Of a DNA stretch of 64,000 nt, positions 20,170 to 30,169 are shown in pieces. This stretch comes from Diphasiastrum complanatum (lineage: Eukaryota > Streptophyta > Lycopodiopsida > Lycopodiales > Lycopodiaceae): assembly GCA_029204225.1 (NCBI GenBank), contig MU832605.1, forward strand, positions 1 to 64,000. The letters are read 5' to 3'. How positions within the stretch are numbered: the first letter of the stretch is position 1; each line of letters begins with the position of its first letter. The notes beneath the pieces are model-generated. The model was not told the origin of the DNA. It was given only the letters and a program-made list of their open reading frames with translations, and ran no database searches. Both the position numbers and the translations under genes were made by a program.

Positions 20170-21430
20170 TTAAGCACAAAACCTTATCCTCCAGTCCAGC
20201 AGAAGAACAAGTAGCCCTATCAGTGTCAATGATAAAAGTATGCATCGTTACGGTCTTTTTTTTTCATACAACAAATAAGCGCCTGTATAAAATGGTTAGG
20301 TGGAGGAAGGCTCCCCATTATCCAAAGAGGCAACGTTTTGAAACCATCATGTGGATTAAAACATAAATCAGATAAAAGGTAAAGGTTTCAGTACTATCTT
20401 AGCCAAGGAATAGTCAGATTTACACCACCAGAATGTAGAGAGCGTTACAAAATTTTACCTAGTTCCTCTTGACAAAGCAAGATTGAAACCTTTTGAAGCC
20501 TTTATTCATAATCCAACAAGGTAAAATATAGTTGGAAAGTAAAATACAGTTATGAAAAAGCACCATAAATCATAACCACTTTGAAGACGTCCCAGTTGAT
20601 ACCTGTCACCATTCCACAACACAAAATTGCATGAGTTAGTACAATGGGGAAGACAGGTGTCATAGTTGAGCGTAAGTTGTTATCCATGTCCAAAAGAAAC
20701 TATATCACTTAACAACAAAATCGTATTTTTAAATCATAGTCCTGTCTTTCCAAACAATAGAAAAGTTTTTAGCGATAGGCCAAGCCCTAATATTACCGTA
20801 TCAGGGCTTGTGCCATGCTGATCAGTTTACGGACAATTGTTCCATATCGGTTAGTATTTATTTTTAAACCGAATATGAATAGTTTTAATTGTTTACATTC
20901 TTTTTAGCTAAAAGATTTGTTGTGGACATGTGTGCTGGTATTAGGGCAAGAGTGGTAGATATTTAAGTACAACGAAAAAAACCATCTCAAGATGTTTTAA
21001 TTCATTTCGTAAGTGACAAATTGAAAGTTTATATATGAAATGAAAGACAAACTGAAAGTTTACATATGAGCCTACTGTCCATCGTTGAGGACAGCGGACG
21101 TATCCATCTATTTTGTCAGAGCATAAATTTGATTCATAGAAGGTCTTATGCATCGTTGCCTAATAGAAGCATGCCATTGACTACAAAGTTGATAAAGATG
21201 GCTAGTGGTCCATCGCTGCAACTGGAGTAAAAAGCACTTTACTAAAGTATGAAAAGAGTGCACTACCAGAAGTCCATCACTGCCTATAAGGCAGATGGAT
21301 CTATTTGTAAAAAAAAAAAGTTGGACTATCCATTGCTTGGGACAACGATCTATCAAGCTCATAAATCCTCATAAAATGCACTATGAGTGACGTTTAACCA
21401 CATAAGAAGAAATCAAGGAAGCATAAAACC
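20170..21430. other. AT-rich spacer, no recognised feature
   Basis: Only short frames and poly-A/T runs. Phrases resembling CCATCGYTGC recur a few times between 21080 and 21350, without clear periodicity. Confidence 0.6.
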
Positions 21431-21599
21431 AATTGCTAATAAACAAGAAAAATGATAGCCTTGCAAAGGAGTGAAGTAAAAAAAAATCTTACTATATGAT
21501 AGCTTCCAACGAATAGAGGACTGGTAGGGTGCAAATGCTGGATGAGAGACTTCCAAGGGTGTTGTGGGGAACATTCATTGAGACTGCATAATTTATAGT

Positions 21600-22986
21600 G
21601 ACATGTAAGGTTGTTGTCTTTGCCTTGATGTCCTCCTTGGATTTTGATTTGAAGTAGGCTCTTCAACATCAGCATCCAAAGTATCATCAATGTCATCAAC
21701 ATCAAGAATGTTAGATCCAACATCCACACCACCACAAACTTTTCAAAAGTTTCCCTCATAAAAAATGACATCTCTTCCAATGACCACATTCTTAATTGAA
21801 GGAATATAAAATTTGTAAGCCTTGCTCACCTCACTATAACCAACAAAAATGTCTTTATTTGAAGATGGATCCTCCTTTGTCATATCATCAAGAGTAATGT
21901 TGATATAGCAAATGCATCCAAAAGTTTTGAAAAACTTGACACTTGGCCTCCTACCAAACAAGACTTCAAAAGAGATTTTTCCATCCAATACCACACTCGG
22001 CCATTCAATACCACACTCGGCCATTTATTGCATGAAAAATTTGCACACAACAAAGCTTGATCCCAAAAGGATTTAGGAAGATTTGCACTAACCTCATGGC
22101 TTTGGCACCTTCACATAAGATTCTATTCTTCCTCTCAGCTACTCCATTTTGTTGTGGTGTCCTTGGGCTTGTGTACTCTCTCTTGATCCCATTTGCATCA
22201 CAAAATGCTTTGAACTTAGTAGAAATGTACTCAATACCATTTTCACTCCTCAAGCACTTGATCTTTGTAAAAAATTGGACCTCCCTTGCAATCTTGAACT
22301 TGACAAAGACATGAAACACCTCATCTTTGCTCTTTAGTAGATACACCCAACAAAATCCACTAAAATCATCAATAAAAGTCACATACATCTTAGCACCTCC
22401 ATTGCTAATTGTAGTAACTCCTTGAATATTCGAATGCACAAGTTGAATAGCCTTACTTGACCTTGATGTAGATCTCTTGTAAGGTAACCTATGTGACTTT
22501 GATAAAGCACATTGCTCACAAACATGATTCATGCTTGATAAAGAATTGGGAAGATAAAAAACAACTTGTCTCTTTGCCATCACCTCCAATGAATTGTAGT
22601 TGAGATGCCCCAATCTCTTGTGCCATATCTCTTGCATTGACAATTGCTCCTTTTCCATACTTCCAACTTGGTTAGCAACAACACAAGCATCAAGTTTGAG
22701 CAACTTACCTTGCCTCTTTCCTTTTGCAATAGATTCATCCTCCTTGATCAAACAAGCATCACCATCAAACTCCACTTTGAATCCCTTGACTCACACTAAG
22801 AAGGTTTTTAGTAATAGATGGAATGAACAAAACATCCTTCAAATTCACAATCTTATTAGTAGAGAGGGAAATAAGAATTGTGCCAATCCCTTTGATTGCA
22901 CACTCACCATCATTGGCCATGTAGATCACCTTCTTGTCACCTTCAAATGTGCTAGGGAAATTGGATGGATGTCCTAACAATGACAA
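21600..22986 (-). pseudogene. Fourth copia remnant: protease end and integrase
   Basis: Same lineage as the 915-6933 element: the linker ANDGECAIKGIGT, VEFDGDACLIKED, the zinc region (WHKRLGHLNY ... CEQC), integrase and the IFVGYSEVSKAYKFY segment. The first two catalytic Asp positions are changed (HSNIQG for HSDIHG; SENGIEY for DNGGEY), so it is inactive; the Glu of NGVAERKN remains. A frame shift lies near 22770, another near 22020 beside a 20-bp tandem duplication (ATTCAATACCACACTCGGCC). It fades out near 21600 before RT. Its upstream end abuts the LTR at 22981. Confidence 0.85.
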
Positions 22987-23330
22987 ATGTGTTGGATGAA
23001 TCGGATCGGGATGATCCTACTCCTACTCAAAGGTAGGGTCCAACGAGTTCCCTCGGTACGTGACTTAGAATTTGCCTCGAACAGGAACATAGATCATGCT
23101 ACACAGTAACACAGATAGAAAAATGCTCTCCACACCAAGCTCACGTAGCAAACTGTATTTCTCAAAATGAAAATACACTATACATATAGTTCTTCACTCA
23201 GGCAACCCGTGCATGACCCAGGTTGACGGGACGCGTGTCTCGTCAACTCGCCTTGTGGCGAGGCCAACTGATGTTTATCCACTGATAGAATCCATAGTAC
23301 AGTAACATAGTGATTCTACTTTAATTCTAA
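22981..23330 (-). repeat. 3' LTR of the fifth copia remnant
   Basis: On the minus strand the RNase H stop at 23387 is followed by a purine tract AAGGGAGAGGG (about 23341-23331) and then about 350 bp that end near the start of the neighbouring remnant. No matching left LTR is in the window, so boundaries are approximate. Confidence 0.6.
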
Positions 23331-23386
23331 CCCTCTCCCTTAAAGTAGAGTCTACTTTTTATACAGTCATATACAGAGCTTTAAAG

Positions 23387-24720
23387 TCAACAGACTTTAA
23401 GTACAGAAAGCTTTGATCTAAACTTATCAAACTTTTCTCTAACAAGTGGCTTAATGAAAATATCAGCTAGTTGTTCTTCTGTACTACAATGAACAACATG
23501 AATTTCACGACTCAGCAGCCTCTCATGTATAAAGCGATACTGAATCTCAATGTGTTTGGTTCTCACATGGAACACTGGATTCTTTGCTAGCTGAATGCCA
23601 CTCTGACTATCATTATGTATAGGTGTGGGATTTTCCTGTTTCATGCCAACTTCATCCAAGACTTGCCTCAACCATATAGCTTCATGTGCTGCACTACACA
23701 TTGCCTTATAGTTTACTTTTGTGGTGGATAAAGCAACTGTACTTTATTTTTTACTAGACCAGGAAAAGCAACTGCCACAAAGCTGGAATACATTCCCTGT
23801 GGTGGATCTACGATCGTCATAGTCACCTCCCCAATCTGCATCCACATAACCACATAGCTTAGGTAAACCCTCATGCTTCTTATAAACCAAACCATAATCT
23901 AAAGAGCCTTTGACATAAAGCAAAATGCACTTAGTTGTCTTCCAATGCGTTTCTGTAGGTGCTGCCATAAACTGACTTACAATACCAACAACATAGCATA
24001 AATATGGTCTAGTCGTGGTAAGGTAAATCAAGCTCCCTACTAACTGCCTATACAACGTAGCATCAAATGGTTGTGACTCATCAAGCTTAGAAAGCTTTTT
24101 TTCTGGTTCAATAGAGTGTTCACTAGCTTGCAATCCTGCAACCTGAACCTGTGCAACAACTCTCTAACATACTTCACCTGGGTTAAACCCACTTCGTGTC
24201 CTTTTTGCCACACCTCCACTCCAAGGCAATAATGCATTAGGCTGAGATCTGTCATCTCGAATTGTTCCATGAGGTCTTTCTTTATCATGTCTATTATCTG
24301 TTGATTATTTCCCGTGACAATCAAGTCATCAATGTAAAGAGCAATCAAAGCAACCTTACCATCAAAGCATAAGACATAAAGATTTGGATCAGAATTGTTC
24401 TCACCATCCCCTTAGAATGAAAGTAGGCATCAATCCTGCTGTACCACGCACGTGGTGCCTATTTAAGACCATAAAGTATTTTATTCAAAGACATACTTTA
24501 TTCTTCTGTCCTTTCACTGCAAAGCCTTCAGATTGATCTATGAACACCTCTTCTTCTAACTCACCATTTAGAAAAGCAGATTTCACATCCATCTGATGTA
24601 AAGGCCTTGTCTTGGCATATTTGGATATGTTCAAAAGATGAACTAATGAAAGCTTTGCTACAACAAATCTAAGTTTGTCGCATGTTTGGATTGGTTGTGG
24701 CAAAGGTTCCATCAAATCAT
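23387..24720 (-). pseudogene. Fifth copia remnant: RT and RNase H
   Basis: Minus-strand segments: RT block QMDVKSAFLNGELEEEVF (24485-24715), catalytic box LYIDDLIVTGN (near 24340), then RLVGSLIYLTTTRPYLCY, then RNase H (YVDADWGGDYDDRRSTTG, HNDSQSGIQLAKNPVFH, HVRTKHIEIQYRF, DIFIKPLVREKF). Frame changes lie near 24090, 24400 and 23720. Lineage differs from the fourth remnant (LVG...RPD-type copia). Truncated upstream at about 24720. Confidence 0.88.
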
Positions 24721-24869
24721 CTTTCTGAACTTATCAAAAGAAAGAACCAAGGTAAAGGCAAGGCAAAAACAAGTAAGAACAACCATAGAAAAACTGTAAA
24801 TATATTTCTATTAAAAAATTTTGTACATGTATCTCATCCACATCCAGTGAGACAAATATTTAATCAGTA

Positions 24870-26378
24870 TCAACTATCTATGATCTCTAAATCCATTTCT
24901 CCAGTTGGAAGTAGTTTGGGTGGAGAACACTCGGCCACTACAACTGGATATGAATTTTCGATCACAAGCTTTATGGTCTCTTGCCTGAAGTGCATTATTT
25001 CCATTGGGGAGACCTTCGGACATTTAAACTGAAAAAAAACATAAACACAGTTAAATGTAATTAATCAAAAATCAGTTAATAGGAATTTATATATGAAAAA
25101 AAAAAATCACAATTAAAAGTAATTAATTGAAGATTACCTCTTCCAGATTTGGAAGTCCATCTTGTAATGCAAGCCAATCAAAAAAGTATTTGGCATTGCA
25201 TACGGTATACCAACCATAGTTGACAGAATCAACCTGCTGGGAGGACCACAAAATCCAAATTTTAACATTATGAGATATCAGATCAACGTGCAGGATGTTA
25301 GAATAAAATCTACAACAAAAACAAGCACGCATCGAACCGATATCAAAAAAATATTGATTGAATATCGGATCAACGTGCATGTTATGAAAATAAACCAATC
25401 AAAAACTACAAGGGCACGTCGAACCGATATTGAAAAATTTATACCTCTGCATCAACCATTTTCAGTTTTGAATATGCTTTTGCATTTGGTACTGGAAAGA
25501 GTTCCAGTAATTTCTAGTTATGGGTCCTGGCAATTTTGTGTGTGTGTGTAATAGACTTCATCTTTAAACAAACTGGATTACACACACCCTCATCATTGAC
25601 GTACAAGGACAATACATATAAGCTCCAATGATCACTACAATCAGAAACCAATAAATTTATGAGAATCAATGTGAAATCAAATGAAAAATTCAATATGATA
25701 AAATCTGAAAAAAAAAGACACTTACTTTGTTATGTATGGCAACACAAGAATTGGAGTCCCCAGTCTGACGTATTGGAGCATATCATCGTGCAGACTTTTG
25801 AAATCAGGGAAATTAAATATAGCCATGAATTGAAGGGAAAATAATGCAACATCTACAAACAATGGGGTCTAGAAAAACTCCATCCAGTACCAAATTGCCC
25901 CACCTCCTACATTGTCCCCTAGCATTTTATCCCTATTTTCTAATTCACTTGTATCTAATCTAGAAAGGGGGAGACCAGCATTGGTCTTTGGCATCCTAAA
26001 ACTATATGGAGGACCTAAACCATTAAAATACATGTTTAACAATTGATCATACCGTACATATTGAGGAGTATTTACAAAGGCAAGTGCAAGGGGTGATGGA
26101 AGTAATACAGATAAACCACAAAAAGAATTGTCATTCAAAATTGATTCTAGCTTTGCACTAACAAAATCATCTAAATCATTTCCAAGAACAGGAGGAGGAG
26201 GAGATTTAGGATGTGGAGATTTATTAGGAGAGGAAGATTTAGCAGGAGAAGTTAAAGATGAAGTTCTGGGAGGAGAAGAATGAGACTTAGGAGGAGAATG
26301 CCTAGAAGAAAGAATATTATTTAGAGGAGATGGATTAGAAAAACCCCTCGCTTTATTTGGAGGGTCAAGAGACCTCAT
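24870..26378 (-). pseudogene. Spliced Ulp1/C48-like protease gene with damaged catalytic Cys
   Basis: ATG at 26378 starts a Pro/Ser-rich region (about residues 15-65). The first exon runs to about 25730 with one TAG after YWMEFF. A second exon after a TTGTAG acceptor (about 25610) gives DHWSLYVLSLYVND, which fits the catalytic His block of C48 peptidases. A third (about 25240-25134) gives QQVDSVNYGWYTVC, where the family has Q...D-C-G; here Cys reads Tyr. A fourth after TTTTTTCAG (25031) gives SPMEIMHFRQETIKLVIEN and stops at 24870. Plant DNA transposons often carry such genes. Two 69-nt hairpin modules lie in the intron before the third exon. Exon borders are my reading, not transcript-supported. 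Confidence 0.5.
25275..25430. repeat. Two 69-nt hairpin modules (25275-25343, 25362-25430)
   Basis: Each starts ATATCRGATCAACGTGC and ends with the inverted arm TCGAACCGATAT; 69 nt from end to end; 35-nt centres that do not match each other closely. They sit in a probable intron of the Ulp1-like gene, 87 nt apart start to start. Confidence 0.85.
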
Positions 26379-26399
26379 CTTCTTTGAAACACTCCCACT

Positions 26400-26950
26400 C
26401 TATATACGAATAACAAGTCGGGTTGGTTGAGGTTGCTTTCATTTTCTCCTCTCTAAATCTTGTTTTTGAGGAGAGGAGGGTGTAGGTCTAAAGTATTCTG
26501 CAAACTTGTCATATGCTCTACGTCCAATATGGCTTCTCAACAACATTTGTCACCACATCATGCAACAGATGGTGCTGCCACATCTATAACTACCGGTCCT
26601 GCTAGTGAATCATCCGGTTCTCTGTATGTAGGTGAATACCAATTCCACAGTTGAAAAATTTCACCTAAAAATTCTCATATGCTGTGTGCAGCGCCTCAAT
26701 TGCCATTACAGTCCATCTCACATCTGTAGATAGACTTCTTGTAACGTCTCTGATGGACCTCTATATGTGAGATTTCGGAATAGAAGATTATTTGTCTTCT
26801 GAAGTTTCCGAATATCCTTGACTCAAGGTGGGTCTCTTATTCTGCCCCTTGGCCTAGGAGGAGGTGGTGGTGGTTGTGGATCTCCTTGACCTGCACCTGA
26901 AATTAGTACACCTGAATGATCTCGTGCTGTCTGCTTGGTCCACGCCATTA
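26400..26950. other. Spacer between Ulp1-like gene and hairpin modules
   Basis: A TATATAG at about 26400 could serve the minus-strand gene but lies only some 20 bp from its ATG. On the plus strand a short frame from 26528 (MASQQHLSPHHATDGA, Ser/Thr-rich, stop at 26654) faces the opposite way. No domain recognised. Confidence 0.3.
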
Positions 26951-26957
26951 ATGTGTA

Positions 26958-27120
26958 GTATCGGATCAACGCGCGATAATGTTAATTTCAGGATCAGACC
27001 TCAGGTCGGATGCGTCGAAGCGATATCTGAGCTCAACAAATCCGTTAGCTGGTAGCGGATGGGTGCGTGCGAGTATTAACGGATTGAAGGAAGTTGGTTT
27101 CGAACGCGCTGAATCGATAT
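26958..27120. repeat. Two 69-nt hairpin modules (26958-27026, 27052-27120)
   Basis: First module: GTATCGGATCAACGCGC paired with ATGCGTCGAAGCGATAT. Second: a decayed left arm GTAGCGGATGGGTGCGT paired with ACGCGCTGAATCGATAT. Both are exactly 69 nt, although the arms have drifted. Confidence 0.8.
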
Positions 27121-27493
27121 CGCATATATGCAAATAACTATAAGCAAAAAAATTTCAGCGTCGTCGATCAATATATATAGAGAAAATCAGAACCGATTGC
27201 AAACGTGGTGGTTTGGATGTCCGAGGTTCGAATTACAATGATGATTACTCCGAGGCTTGTCAATCAAATCAAACTAAATATCCATCAGTCATCAAAATGA
27301 TTAGTCCATATCAAATAAACCAAAATTAATTTCAAATAAAGTATGGTCACATCTACAATTAATACTGCAAAAATATGCTATCACACTTCTACCACTTAAT
27401 GTTAAATTGACAACGTTAAGCTTTGAATATCAGACCTTTTTTATATCCAATAATTATAGTTTTGGAAAATTCCAAAGGCCAGATTTTCATCCG

Positions 27494-27773
27494 ATAGCTA
27501 ATTGATGCGCATATAAAGCATTTGAAAACCATAGTTTGTATTCTCGCGCGCTTATCCGATATTGGACGGAATATGAATGATCAGAGCTTGATTCGATAGA
27601 TTCTGCATAACGTTGGCCAGTATGAAGAGTCTTTCGAATCAAGCTTTGATCATGCAAATATGGTCCAATAGTTTCGAAAATGTCGATAATATTTTTATTC
27701 CTAGAATAGCGATTCGACGCGCGCAACCCAAATGTAGCATAACCATCATCTGCCAAGTGCACTGATCCGATAT
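27494..27773. repeat. Two hairpin modules (27494-27562, 27706-27773) and a 77-nt hairpin
   Basis: 27494-27562 is 69 nt with a weak left arm ATAGCTAATTGATGCGC and a good right arm GCGCGCTTATCCGATAT. 27706-27773 is 68 nt (ATAGCGATTCGACGCGC with ACTGATCCGATAT). Between them 27577-27653 is a different hairpin with 19-20-nt arms (ATGATCAGAGCTTGATTCGA and its complement). A minus-strand frame (27762-27487) runs through all three. Confidence 0.75.
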
Positions 27774-28291
27774 CCCATACGCAGAAAAATCATACTGGAA
27801 TGCATAATGAAAGACTTATAAAAATGTTATGAATGAACATTATCTCAAAAGAAATTTTTTTTGTCTTTACGGTGCTTAAATAGGACGAGAGATTGTAATA
27901 ATTCTCCTCGTATATTTTTCAATGATATCCATTAATCATTTGTTTATAATTGGTTTAGTTATTATTCAAGGAGGCTAGTGATTGTCTATTTAATGTATTT
28001 CGGCGCGAGTACAGATTCTAGGGTCAAGGCTAATGATGATTCATTGAATCTAATAGACTAGTTAATGTATTCTGGCGTAGGTATGTCATTTTTTATGAGA
28101 GAAACTTTCCAAAAGTTTTTTCAAGTGGTGGTGTGGTCTCACTTTGATTGGTGGATAAATATAGGCTGTATTTCTCAATTCATTTTTTGACAAATTTATG
28201 GTTGTGATTATGAGCACCACTTTTCATATTTCGATTCTATGATCTTTTATTCTGAACTCTCTAGTCTTGTTATTTTTTTTTTCTTCTCGCA

Positions 28292-28479
28292 ATATCGAAT
28301 CGACGCGCGCCATCCCTTACTGTGCATGCTCGTATTCATTCAAGCGCGTTGAATCGATATCAACCACTTCCGACGAGTGCTTTTCAAAAAAATTTATCTT
28401 TGGCCTTACCATATCGGATCAGCGCGCGCACTTTGCTTTATTCCTCTACCGATGTCTATCTGTCGCGTTGAACCGATAT
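28292..28479. repeat. Two 69-nt hairpin modules in the acidic gene leader (left)
   Basis: 28292-28360 (ATATCGAATCGACGCGC with GCGCGTTGAATCGATAT) and 28411-28479 (ATATCGGATCAGCGCGC with TCGCGTTGAACCGATAT). The second ends 10 bp before the ATG at 28490, so both would lie in the 5' untranslated region of the downstream gene. Confidence 0.9.
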
Positions 28480-28489
28480 CGGATTTAAT

Positions 28490-30050
28490 ATGGCTAGTTC
28501 CTCCATGGCCTTTGATGATAATTTATGGATTTTTTTAATGGCAGTGACATTCCATCTGACAAATTAAAGTATTTTGCTAGTATTTTTTTTGTTCCCCTCG
28601 ATATCGATAAGCTAGTTTATGAGAATAGTTATAATTTAATTTCTTATCTTGATAATTTTTCTCAGATTATTAGTACTCCTATTTTGGATATAGAAAAATT
28701 CTTGTTTCGTTCATTTTTAGGACCTTGTACATTTTCAACCATCCTCTAAGCATAAACACAATAGAAAGTACTCTAACCTACATGACCATTTCAAAAGAAA
28801 TATATATTGTGATATTCACAAAAGAATATGTCACCTTCTAATCAAAGGAATGACTTTTGTCTTCTACATATCTGCTGAAATTCCAGATGATGAGTCTGTT
28901 GAATCTTCAACTGTTCCATTGATCCAAGCATCTGCACCTTCTCCAGTTGATGTAAATGATACAGATACTGATATAGGGGGTGAAGCTGAAGCATCTATGG
29001 CTTCAGATTATCAAAAAACTCTCCCTCGTTCTATAATCCTCTCTGATTTTCTTCCATCTGCATCTCCTGTTAATCAATTAACTCTACTAGATGTTCTTTT
29101 ATATTTTTTAAATAATGAATGTTATATTTCATTTAATGATATAGAAGATGTATTGAATTTGAGAGTGGATGAAATCCTCTCAATTTTTGCTCAAAATTTA
29201 TCAAAATTTTATGACATTGTTGATTACTCATATGATGACCTTGAAAGTGAGATGGATTATGATAAAGATGACAATTGAAAATCTGGCAATGAGGCCTTGG
29301 AGGCCATGATTGAAAAATCTAAAGCCTATGAAAAAACTTTGCCTACAGAGAAGGAATTTTTGGAATTCCAAAAAAGATATCCCCCTAGGACTAGATATAT
29401 TCCCTCCGGAAATGTAGAGGCCATTGGAGGACATGACATTAGCAGAGCAAACGTCGTTGATTACGATGATTATGATATGGTAAGTAGATATTATATTGGT
29501 ATTGATATTGTTCAGTTTTCTTATTTTTTATTGGTATTGATATTGTTCAGTTTTCTTATTGAGTTTGCAGTGTTATGTATCATTCTAAATTTATTTTCTT
29601 TTCTCGTTTATAGGATGCTATAGAAATATATGCCTTTGGTATGAGACATGGAGGCATCCGAGGTATATCAGCCGGGAGAAAAGATGTTTCTCTATCCATT
29701 ATTTGAAAAACTTTCAAAATAATGAGATTTGTATATATCATTCATCTTATAATCCATATGCAACCACTGTCATTATGGCCATCAAATCATTATCAATTTG
29801 TTTAAAAGGCCATAAGTACGCAAGAGTAACATATAAAATAATTTTTGTGAAGGGAGATTTGGCTATTAAGATATTGGGTTATACTTCCAATGAGACTACG
29901 AAAAGATCATGTGCAATGGCCCTTTATTCGGGTTACATTGATATGAGCAAGAAGAACAATTTAGAATTTTTGGATCTATATGAAAGGAGATTATTCCTTC
30001 ATGACAATATCATCCGTCTGAATCTTGAAGAGGATGATGATGATAATTAA
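28490..30050 (+). pseudogene. Unrecognised acidic two-exon gene, left copy
   Basis: Exon 1 28490-29479 ends at a clean donor (ATG/GTAAGTAG). The intron is 134 bp and ends TTTATAG. Exon 2 29614-30050 ends in LEEDDDDN and a stop. Conserved pieces: DIDKLVYEN ... LISYLDNF; FVFYIS; a middle LYFLNNECYISFNDIEDVL; the acidic DIVDYSYDDLESEMDYD; EFLEFQKRYPPR; NVEAIGGHDI. Exon 2 has HYLKNFQNNEICIYHSS and IIFVKGDLAIKILGY. Lesions: a 1-bp deletion near 28520, a TGA replacing Trp near 29277, and a frame change near 29700. I recognise no family. Two relatives lie at 34052-32558 and near 35.2 kb. Confidence 0.6.
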
Positions 30051-30169
30051 ATAAATTCTGTAATAGATTTTTTATATATTACAAGGATCTCTCTTTTGTA
30101 ATGAATTTGAATGTCTTTCGAAATATCGTAATACTTGGCGAGTTTTTAGCTTGATATCTAAATTGTGCT

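Larger units (their letters stand above)
27480..30130 (+). repeat. Left arm of an imperfect large inverted repeat
   Basis: Matches 34810-32480 in inverted orientation over about 2.3-2.6 kb, including hairpin modules, promoter-like sequence and both exons of the acidic gene. Differences are scattered substitutions and small indels, so the arms are not a recent exact duplication. The 27780-28280 portion is AT-rich and non-coding, with a CCAAT-type ATTGGTGG near 28146. Confidence 0.85.

Noticed and set aside
25275-28479. The repeated hairpin arms as a CRISPR-like array
   Set aside because: The arms are inverted pairs at irregular distances between modules, not direct repeats with regular spacers, and this is plant nuclear DNA without cas genes.
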